Under the pieces are notes generated by a model. That model saw only the letters and a program-made list of their open reading frames with translations. It was not told the DNA's origin and made no database searches. The position numbers and the translations under genes were made by a program. Positions 9,392 through 16,631 of a stretch of 64,000 bases of DNA are shown piece by piece. Location: assembly GCF_012927245.1 (NCBI RefSeq), contig NZ_JABBGE010000005.1, positions 496,001 to 560,000 of the forward strand. Direction: 5' to 3'. This stretch comes from Streptomyces sp. R302 (GTDB taxonomy: Bacteria; Actinomycetota; Actinomycetes; Streptomycetales; Streptomycetaceae). Numbering within the stretch: the stretch's first letter is position 1; each line of letters begins with the position of its first letter.

Positions 9392-11137
9392 TCACCGGCT
9401 CCGACGCGACGCCGACGCGCACAGCGAGGAAGGCCCGCGGCGACGAGCCGTCACCAGAGCGGCGCCCAAAGGAAGTTCGTCGACCTGGAGCACGTCGAAC
9501 CCGGCCGCGTCCAGCAGCCGACCGTACTCCCGAGCGGTCCGCTCCCGACCGCCCACGTTGCACAGCATGTGCAGGTCCCACCGTGCCGCCAGCGACGCCC
9601 TCCCCTCGTCGGGCAGCAGCCGCTCCACCAAGAGCAGCCGCGCACCGGCCTCCATGGCCCGCGCGCACCGGCGCAGGATCACCGCGCAACGCTCGTCGTC
9701 CCAGTCGTGCAGGACCCGCGACAACACGTACACGTCCCCGCCGGCGGGCAAGGGCCGGGTGAAGTCACCGGCCACGAACGCGCAGCGCTCGGCACACCCG
9801 GCCTCGGTCAGCCGCCGGCGCGCCCGCTCCAGCACGTGCTCCTGCTCCACCAGCACCCCCCTGAGGCCCGGTGAGCTCGCCAGGATCCGGCTCAGCAGTT
9901 CACCGCTGCCGCCGGCGACATCGACCACCACCCGGGCCTGCGAGAAGTCGACCAGCCCGGCAACCGGCTCGAACATCAGCGAGCTGGCAGCCATCGCGTC
10001 ATCGAACAGCGCCGCCAACTCCGGACGCCGGGCGAAGTACTCGAAATGAGGGGCGCCGAACACCACCTCGAACGCCTCGCGTCCGGTGCGCACCGTGTGG
10101 TCCAGAGCCGCGAACGACCGGTAGAACGGCCCGCCGTACAGCAGCGCGAGCGGACGCAGGCCGTGCGGCGCATCGCGGCGAAGCGTTTCCCCCAGGGCGG
10201 TCAGTTCGTAGGACGCACCGACCGGGGCCACCACACCGACGGCCGCCAGGTAGCGCAGCAGGCGGGCCAGGCCGTCCCCGTCGACACCGAGCCGGCCGGC
10301 CACCGCCTCCACCGGATCGGGCGCCCGCCCGGCGCCCGGCCCGGGCAGGTGGTCCGCCAGCCCCAGCCGCGCCGCCACCGCGATCGCCTGCGTCGTCCAC
10401 GCCCCGGTCATCAGCTCCAACATCCCCGCCACCGGATCCGGCGCGCCGTTCTCCCGGTGCCACGACAGGACCGCAGAGTGGTGGCCATCCACCCGCAGCT
10501 CCAACCGGCGCCATCCGCCCGGTCGCACCGCGTCAGCCACAGCTCCGCGGAAGTACAGCACCGTGCAGTCCTCGACCGCGTTGTAGCCGCCGCCGTCAGC
10601 CACCAGCCCGCTGTCGGCCAGCAGCGCGCGCAGCCCCATCACCACCACGTCGTCGGCGGTCGTGACCTGTAACGCGACATGGGCCTCGGAGCGCAGGACC
10701 CGCTCGCGCACCGCGATCGCGGACAGCCGCGACCCCGGCGGCACCTCCAGCACGAACAACTCGACCGTACGAGGACCTCGGCCTTCGTCCGGCAGATGGA
10801 CGTGCGCGATCACCACCTCCAGGCCGCCGACGGGCACGCCGTAACGGCGGCTCAGCCGCTCCCGCACGACCACACTCGGCCGGGGCTCCTCCACGGTCAT
10901 CCCCTGCGCCCGCAGCTCGGCGAACAAAGCCCGCATCGACGCAGGGAAGACCAGGACCGCCACATGGGCCACTCGGCAGTGCGAGGCGACAGAGTCCCGC
11001 TGCCCGGCTGAGAGCCCGGGGGCCAGCTGCGCCAGGACGCTGTCCGTGTCCGCGGCGCGGATGTAGCGCAGGGCTTCCCCGATCGATGCCTGATCAGCGT
11101 CTTCGACCAGGCCCGACGCCGCCTGCCGGACTGCCAT
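9392..11137 (-). CDS. O-methyltransferase with an extra N-terminal domain
   Basis: A 581-residue protein. Residues ~235-580 are a typical SAM-dependent O-methyltransferase of the plant-caffeate/hydroxyindole type: dimerisation helices (ELMTGAWTTQAIAVAARLGL), SAM loop VVDVAGGSGELLSRI (~404-418), GDFTRPLP, and LHDWDDERC (~477-484). It probably methylates an aromatic hydroxyl. Residues 1-~220 are a separate alpha/beta domain (RVAHVAVLVFPASMRALFAEL, VIAHVHLPDEG) that I do not recognise; usual family members are ~340 residues. ATG 11137 has GGAGGAG six bases upstream. It is followed after two bases by the ligase gene and lies on the same strand as the monooxygenase. Confidence 0.8.
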   Translation of the reverse strand: MAVRQAASGLVEDADQASIGEALRYIRAADTDSVLAQLAPGLSAGQRDSVASHCRVAHVAVLVFPASMRALFAELRAQGMTVEEPRPSVVVRERLSRRYGVPVGGLEVVIAHVHLPDEGRGPRTVELFVLEVPPGSRLSAIAVRERVLRSEAHVALQVTTADDVVVMGLRALLADSGLVADGGGYNAVEDCTVLYFRGAVADAVRPGGWRRLELRVDGHHSAVLSWHRENGAPDPVAGMLELMTGAWTTQAIAVAARLGLADHLPGPGAGRAPDPVEAVAGRLGVDGDGLARLLRYLAAVGVVAPVGASYELTALGETLRRDAPHGLRPLALLYGGPFYRSFAALDHTVRTGREAFEVVFGAPHFEYFARRPELAALFDDAMAASSLMFEPVAGLVDFSQARVVVDVAGGSGELLSRILASSPGLRGVLVEQEHVLERARRRLTEAGCAERCAFVAGDFTRPLPAGGDVYVLSRVLHDWDDERCAVILRRCARAMEAGARLLLVERLLPDEGRASLAARWDLHMLCNVGGRERTAREYGRLLDAAGFDVLQVDELPLGAALVTARRRGPSSLCASASRRSR

Positions 11138-11761
11138 GCACACTCCTCCGCCTTGAACATGCCGCAGTGGCACAGCCAGGCACATCAGCGCCGTCCGCCG
11201 CCCCACGGAACCTGCCCGCCCTGCCGCAGCAGCCTCCCGGTCCTGCGGGCCCCGCGCGCCAAGGACACCGGGCACGCCCACGCACCCCCGGCCCTCTTCC
11301 GGTATCCCAACGAGCCGCCGAACCGACGGACACGGGCACCGCAAGGTCCCACCGATGCTGCGGTGCCCGCCCGTTGTCGATTGTCGATCTGTGGGACCGC
11401 GTATGCGCGGAGACCGCTTCTGGAACCACGGCAAGCCCTTGGCCTGTACTCCTCCCGCACGTCGGATGAGAACTGCCTGCCTCATGTCCGCGGGTGTCCT
11501 GCAGCATCCGGGCCGGATCTCATGGTGTCTGGCTGAGTCGGGTCGGATCCCGGTGCGGGACGGTGACTGGGCTCGTCAGCACGCTTTGGTACGGCTCTGC
11601 CCCTGCAGTTGGCGCAGTAGCGTCTGGTCGGAGCGCAGCAACTGTTCCAGCCGGGGCTTCGGCAGAGCCGCACCGTGTCGGACTGGCGCGAGCAGCGGGA
11701 AGCTGGCCGCTATGACGCGATGCTGGCCCCAGGCGGGAAAGCGCAGCCACGCGGGTGAGGG
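11138..11761. other. Intergenic region, no gene supported
   Basis: Upstream of the methyltransferase and downstream of the tpg remnant. Apart from the methyltransferase ribosome site I see no coding sequence or clear hairpin. Confidence 0.4.
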
Positions 11762-12313
11762 CTACCCGATCGAGAAGTCAGCGAACTCGACGTCGGTGAT
11801 GTGCACCCCGTGGGCACGCTGGCCGTCAGCGCGGAAGTAGGTGTGCCCCAGCGCGTGGGCGAGGACCATCAGTTGCTGCTGCTCGCCCGCGCCGGCGTCC
11901 CGAGCGGCGAACAGCTCCCGAGCGACCTCCCCGGACAGACGCTGGGTGATACGCCGCACCCGCGGATCGTCCGATGCCCCCGCCGCAGCAGCGAACCCGA
12001 ACCGCGCCCTGGTGTGCAGGACGAAGCCCTCCGCCTCCGCCCGTGTCTGTAGCCGGGCCCGGATCCGCGGCTGCCACCGCTCAAGGACCGCTGCCTCGAT
12101 TGCCTGGATCTGCGCAGGACCCGGCTGGTGCCGGGCTTCTTCGTCACCCACCGCTGCACTGTGCGCTGCGACACCCCAGAGCAGCAGCAACCCTCAGGGT
12201 GGAACCCCGGGTGTGCCGCGAGCAGGAACCGCAGGCGGGCCTTGGTGTCTGAGGGAACTGGCCGGGTGCGCAGCGCACGCTCCAGCCCCCTGCACGATCT
12301 CTCCCACGTCCAT
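11762..12313 (-). pseudogene. tpg: Degenerate telomere terminal-protein gene (tpg)
   Basis: The stretch ERWQPRIRARLQTRAEAEG, TRARFGFAAAAGASDDPRVR and RITQRLSGEVARELFAARDAGA matches the C-terminal half of Tpg, the protein covalently bound to linear Streptomyces telomeres that primes end replication. The N-terminal half is also present but spread over frames: MDVGEIVQG, then LERALRTRPVPSDTKARLRF, STLRVAAALG, and the helix-turn-helix VSQRTVQRWVTKKPG, before the intact C-terminal frame. At least three frame changes lie between about 12130 and 12300, so no functional protein can be made. ATG 12313 is the likely original start. No tap copy precedes it. Confidence 0.82.
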
Positions 12314-12528
12314 CCCCTCGAGCAGCTTGCAAGCGGCTCCTGCAGCCGGTGGCCTCAGGTCTTCCACACTTGGCCGCCCCTTCCACCCAGTTCCGGTGTA
12401 TTCAGGACAACGCCCGCAGCCGTCGGCTACGCCCTGACCTTCCCCAAGCCGGTCGACAAACACGGCGCCAAACTCCTCTACCACAGGCCGTGGTCATGGA
12501 GGGAGGCAGCACGGCGCCGGCACCAGAA

Positions 12529-13095
12529 CTAGGCACCGCTGTCGTACTGACGGCGTCGGCGTTCGAGCCAGTTCGGGTCGCGTGCAGGCACGGCTACGGA
12601 CGACCCTTCCTCCACCAGATCCGCGTCAGACACGGCCATGATTCGGTCGAAGAGCCACACGAAGCGGGCGAATCGCAGGGCCGCGAACACCATGGCGTAC
12701 TCGAAGATGAAACGGACGGAGAAGGGATCGCCGTCCCGGTCCAGCGAGAAGGCTGCCAGGATCAGAGCACATGCCAGCGCAGTGCCCTGCAGCAGACTGC
12801 GCCAGGTACGTCGAAGCTCACCATGACGTTGCTGCCGTACGGCACGCAGACGCTCACCGTTGGCTGTGGTGTAGATGGCGATAGCGATGGCGCTGAGACC
12901 GCCGATGGCAGATACGGCGCCTGTTGCTGCCGCATACATGTCAGTGCGCTGGGTGGCGCCGATCCAAGTGAGCCAGTCTCCCGACCCGGACAACCGGATG
13001 ATGAGGATGTGAGCCCCGATGACCGTCACCGCGATCAGATAGTCGGCCCAGGCTCGCTCGGCCCACTTGTCGATGATGCTCGTACGGACGCCCAC
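12529..13095 (-). CDS. Four-helix membrane protein, partner of the upstream gene
   Basis: A 188-residue protein with four predicted membrane segments (YLIAVTVIGAHILIIRL; TGAVSAIGGLSAIAIAIY; LLQGTALACALILAAFSL; FEYAMVFAALRFARFVWLF) and a charged cytoplasmic tail ending in ERRRRQYDSGA. GTG 13095 is preceded by a run of seven G, a strong ribosome site. It begins 16 bases after the stop of the upstream soluble protein, so the two are probably co-transcribed. I recognise no family. A small membrane protein behind a soluble sensor-like gene is a layout seen in toxin or abortive-infection modules, but that role is only inference. Confidence 0.7.
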   Translation of the reverse strand: MGVRTSIIDKWAERAWADYLIAVTVIGAHILIIRLSGSGDWLTWIGATQRTDMYAAATGAVSAIGGLSAIAIAIYTTANGERLRAVRQQRHGELRRTWRSLLQGTALACALILAAFSLDRDGDPFSVRFIFEYAMVFAALRFARFVWLFDRIMAVSDADLVEEGSSVAVPARDPNWLERRRRQYDSGA

Positions 13096-13111
13096 ACGAT
13101 CCCCCCCTAGG

Positions 13112-14053
13112 TCATGAATCCCCCGCGTCCACCGCGAGCCGGAGCGCGTCCTCATGCTCGGCCGCTGCTGCCAGGATGGCATCCACCGCTGACACGATCC
13201 GGATCGAGTTACCTTCCGCGTCCGTGGCCGGCACCCGCTTCTTGGCCGTGATGCTGTGCTCGACCAGCTCAACGAGGCGGGTCTGTTCCGGGCCGCCCGG
13301 GTCTGAGTACACAAGCCGGGCCCGCGCTCGTTCGGCACCGGTGACGACATCGGAGATCTCATCGAGGTCTGCCAGCAGATGCTCCCGGTGTTCCCGGAGT
13401 TCCTTCCCCCTGGGCACGGAGATGATCATCGTGACACTGATCTCTCCATAGGCATCGCCTGCAACGCGCAGAAGACGGGCCAGGCCCCCGGCTCGCGGCT
13501 GCTCCCGCAGAGCGCCCATCTTGTTACCCGTGACCTTCACCTCAACGCGGCTTGCCCCCACTGCGGTCTTGAGTTTCTCGATCTCGGAGTGCGCAACGAC
13601 AGGCCGCAGCTGCAACTGGGAGCCGGGAAACATCTCGATGCCGTTGAGCCAGGTTTCAAGCGCCTTGTGGCTGGGCGCAGACACGCCACCCTGCATGATC
13701 CCCACCACGTTCCCAAACGGCAGGAAGCAGACCACGGAGGTGTCCAGGTAACCCTCATGTGCTGACTGCTCAAGCTCTCGGAGGTGGCCGGTGTCGAAGT
13801 TGATGACCGACAGCCACTCACCCGCATCCTTCACCCGGTGTAGCAGCAGGTGGTCCTCCATGTTGTGGGTGATCGTGGTGCCTACGATCCGGTGTTCGCC
13901 CTCGTGCGAACGTGCTCCGACAGGCGCCTGCGCCAGAGCCGCGAGCGCCCCGTCCCAATCCATGAGTTCTGGAATGCGCCGAGCCTTCCCCTCCTTGACA
14001 ATGACCACCTCGAAGAAGCCGACGGTGCGTTCCTTGTGGTTCAGCGTCGCCAC
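13112..14053 (-). CDS. Soluble protein of unknown function, first gene of a two-gene unit
   Basis: A 313-residue protein without signal or membrane segment. It has an alpha/beta pattern: VGFFEVVIVKEG at the start, then VVCFLPFGNVVGIMQGGVSAPS and a C-terminal charged half (VTMIISVPRGKELREHREHLLADLDEI). I cannot assign it to a family from memory with confidence. The overall pattern (short beta-strand start, central conserved phenylalanine/glycine strand, C-terminal acidic helix) resembles bacterial defence-associated proteins of ~300 residues. GTG 14053 has GAGGGGG nine bases upstream. It precedes the membrane protein by 16 bases. Confidence 0.65.
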   Translation of the reverse strand: MATLNHKERTVGFFEVVIVKEGKARRIPELMDWDGALAALAQAPVGARSHEGEHRIVGTTITHNMEDHLLLHRVKDAGEWLSVINFDTGHLRELEQSAHEGYLDTSVVCFLPFGNVVGIMQGGVSAPSHKALETWLNGIEMFPGSQLQLRPVVAHSEIEKLKTAVGASRVEVKVTGNKMGALREQPRAGGLARLLRVAGDAYGEISVTMIISVPRGKELREHREHLLADLDEISDVVTGAERARARLVYSDPGGPEQTRLVELVEHSITAKKRVPATDAEGNSIRIVSAVDAILAAAAEHEDALRLAVDAGDS

Positions 14054-14243
14054 GACATACCCCCTCGGTCCTGACGCTCAGCAGATGAGCCTTTCAGCTG
14101 CCTAGCCCAGGTTCTCGGAAGATCGTAGGCCGACATGGAAGGAGCAGATCCGCACTTGCCCAAAACGACCAGGGCACGTTCTTCCCTACAAGTGCCCCTC
14201 TCGGTCGCGGCTACGGCCGCCTGTGCGAGAACTCCGCCTCGGC

Positions 14244-15134
14244 TTAGAGGCCCTAACAGAAGATGTTGATCATGTGGCTGTCGGCTTGGTTGCTCGTTGG
14301 TCCGTCCGTGGCGAAGAGGAACTCCCGGCCGTGGATCGTCTCGGACGACCTGTGGCTGCTCGTCGAGCCGTTACTACCGGTCTCGGCACCGAAGCTGGTA
14401 GCGGGGCGGCCATGTGTGCCCGACCGGCAGGCTCTGTGCGGGGTCCTGTTCGTGCTCCACACCGGCATCCAGTGGGAGTACCTGCCCCAGGAGCTCGGCT
14501 TCGGCTCCGGCATGACGTGCTGGCGGCGGCTCGCCGCGTGGAACGAGGCCGGCGTGTGGGACCGACTCCACGCCGTCCTGCTGACGAAGCTGCGGTCGGC
14601 CAGGCAGCTCGACTGGTCGTGGGCGGTGATCGACTCCAGCCATGTCCGGGCCGCTCGACGCGGCCCAAAAGCGGTCCCAGCCCGGTCGACCGAGCACGTC
14701 CGGGCAGCAAGCACCACGTCCTCGTCGACGGACGAGGCATCCCGCTTGCCGTGTCGCTGACCGGCGGGAACCGCAACGACGTCACCCAGTTGATGACCCT
14801 GCTCGCGAAGGTCCCCTCCGTCGCCGGCCTGGTCGGCCGACCCAGGCGACGACCGGACACGCTGCTGGCCGACCGGGGCTACGACCACGACAAATACCGC
14901 CGACTCGTCCGGGCCCAGGGCATCAAACCGCTGATCGCCCGCCGCGGAGTCCCGCACGGCTCCGGTCTCGGCGTCCACCGATGGGTCGTCGAGCGGACGA
15001 TCTCCTGGCTGCACGGCTTCCGGCGTCTCCGCGTCCGCTGGGAACGACGCGACGACATCCACGAAGCCTTCCTCGGCCTCGCCACCTGCCTCATCACCCA
15101 CCGACACGTCCAACGCCTTTGTTAGGACCTCTTA
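14244..15134 (+). mobile_element. Complete 885-bp IS5-family element with 3-bp target duplication
   Basis: Ends are near-perfect inverted repeats: GAGGCCCTAACA at 14247 and the complement of TGTTAGGACCTC ending at 15131. Both are flanked by TTA (14244-14246 and 15132-15134), the probable target duplication. The single transposase gene fills the element. This is the only mobile element in the window that looks intact at both ends. It sits between the control region of the 14053 gene and the CRISPR-like array. Confidence 0.88.
14263..15125 (+). CDS. IS5-family transposase made by -1 frameshifting (orfAB)
   Basis: DDE transposase in two overlapping frames. The first frame (from ATG 14263) reads WIVSDDLWLLVEPLLP, ELGFGSGMTCWRRLAAWNEAG and AVIDSSHVRAARRGPK, then loses similarity. 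The second frame resumes at SGPSPVDRARPGSKHH, LTGGNRNDVTQLM, ADRGYDHDKYRRLV and WVVERTISWLHGFRRLRVRWE, and stops at 15125. The switch falls on C-CCA-AAA (about 14668-14674), a classical slippery heptamer where a -1 slip joins the frames exactly. Several IS5-group elements are known to use frameshifting, so this may be functional rather than a mutation. Confidence 0.8.
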
Positions 15135-15530
15135 GGCAATCTTCGGTGGCTGGCCGGCTAACGCTGGGAGGGGGTTTGTTGGTGTGCCGGGTCGTTGGTG
15201 GCCTGGGGTGCTGTGGGTTTGTTGAGAGGTGAAGTTGGCGGTTCGACGGGGGTGGTCGGGGTGTGTGGGCTGGGGTTATGCGTTCTGTGCTGAGCAGGGC
15301 GGGGTCTGTTGTAGGTAGTTCTAGCGTGTAAAGGCCCGGCTGGTGTTTGTGCTTGCGACATCTCAGTTCGATGTCACACGAGTTCTCAGAGGCGTGACAT
15401 CGTTCTCGCAGTACTTCAGGCATATCGTGTGACATCTCGTGCGATGAGTTGTGACGTGAAGTGAGAATTGGCGGGACATTGGAATGAGACGTCCAGAGCG
15501 GGCTGTGGTCTGACCTGGGGTTTCTCGTAG
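15135..15530. other. Intergenic region with repeated GTGACATC motifs
   Basis: No gene. A perfect 12-bp inverted repeat, GATGTCACACGA (15370-15381) and TCGTGTGACATC (15425-15436), lies here together with further GACATCTC, GTGACATC and TGTGACG words between 15358 and 15465. This could be a multi-site operator or part of a CRISPR flank. Nothing else is apparent. Confidence 0.4.
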
Positions 15531-15532
15531 GC

Positions 15533-15802
15533 TGAGCCTGGCCCCATTCGAGTGGGGAGCGCGACTGATGCAGGTCGAGATCGACGATGAGCAAGGAGAG
15601 ACCCCCACTGGTATGGGGACGGCGGCAAGCATCAGGCATCGGGCGCAGTCGCACACGAACGACCCCCACGTGTGTGGGGAGGACGGGTTCTACGGAGCCG
15701 GCTGGGAGTACGCGAAGGAGCGACCCCCACGAGCGTGGGGACGGTGTCTGTGATGCCGAGTGCCCAGGCAGAGTGACCCCCACGTGCGTGGGGACGGCCC
15801 TC
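15533..15802 (-). CRISPR. Short degenerate type I-E-like CRISPR array, no cas genes
   Basis: Five partly palindromic repeat copies of the form CGTCCCCACGCACGTGGGGGTC (minus strand, in two pieces: CGTCCCCAC and GTGGGGGTC arms) recur with the same internal A of GGGGA at 15558, 15619, 15680, 15741 and 15794. The period is 61, 61, 61 and 53 bases, matching a 28-29 base repeat plus ~32-33 base spacer of type I-E. The copy at 15541 is the most divergent, as expected at the trailer end, so the array probably reads on the minus strand. There is no AT-rich leader and no cas gene, and the repeats vary, so it is likely an orphan relic. Confidence 0.6.
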
Positions 15803-15851
15803 GCTGACCTGCTGGGTTCTGTGCCGATGGGTACGGATCAAGCAAGTTTAC

Positions 15852-16631
15852 TCAGGCGGTTGGCTCGTCGTGAGGGGGTTCTTCGACTGGTAGGGCTGGA
15901 TCAGCAGTGCCTCGGTGAGCTTCCTTCAGCCGCTGGGCGACGTGTTCTCCGTCGAATTCCCTGGCCACCGTACACAGGCGGTCGATGATGAACTGCTGGG
16001 CGTCCTGGGCAAGCCCTCCGTACCATTCGTCCAGCAGGTGCGCGGTCTGCACCCATGCCGCCCCGGGTGCGTAGGCACTCACGCGCGCAGCGATTTGGGG
16101 GATGAGGGTGAGGGTTTGTTCAGTGACTGCGGCCGGCGACTCGACGAGTAGCTGCGCGAGTATCAGTGTGGGGTCCTCGCGCAGCTGGTCGCGGTAGACC
16201 AGTGCCTGGTCGACTCTCAGCTGCCTGATCTCCTGGTCCGCCTGTGCTCGGGCACGGAGGCGTACACGCTCCTGCGCCGTGTGCAGGTCCTCCGGGCTGA
16301 CGTGGACCTGCACACTCGCCCAGTTCACGCGGACCCGTTCGCCTGGCAGGTCCACGCGTCGGCCCAGCCGGGCGTTGGCGCGGTGCTGCAGCGCGGTGGC
16401 GGTGACGATCGGGCAGGCTGCCGCCATCGTGGAGAACTCGTCGATCACATGCGTGACTGCGATCGCCTCGGGCGCGTGATGGAGCCGGCGGCCCCTGCTG
16501 CGCCATTGGCCTTCTGCCGTGACGGTGAAGCGGAAGCCCTCGTCGGCGCTCGCGGCGGTGAAGTCCACGCTGAAGCTGCCGCGTTGCGCCGACCAGGGCC
16601 ACGTTCTACTCACCTGTAGGCTCGCGCTCAC
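15852..16631 (-). CDS. Hypothetical protein, third gene of a three-gene unit
   Basis: A 259-residue protein. The N-terminal ~120 residues are beta-rich (SFSVDFTAASADEGFRFTV, VRVNWASVQVHV). The following ~60 residues are a strongly charged helix (LHTAQERVRLRARAQADQEI) resembling the stalk region after stomatin-like domains. The tail is acidic and proline-rich. GTG 16631 overlaps the upstream gene's stop by 26 bases, showing translational coupling. No enzyme motif is visible. Its fixed place behind a P-loop-like protein suggests a partner or effector role, which is inference. Confidence 0.65.
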   Translation of the reverse strand: MSASLQVSRTWPWSAQRGSFSVDFTAASADEGFRFTVTAEGQWRSRGRRLHHAPEAIAVTHVIDEFSTMAAACPIVTATALQHRANARLGRRVDLPGERVRVNWASVQVHVSPEDLHTAQERVRLRARAQADQEIRQLRVDQALVYRDQLREDPTLILAQLLVESPAAVTEQTLTLIPQIAARVSAYAPGAAWVQTAHLLDEWYGGLAQDAQQFIIDRLCTVAREFDGEHVAQRLKEAHRGTADPALPVEEPPHDEPTA

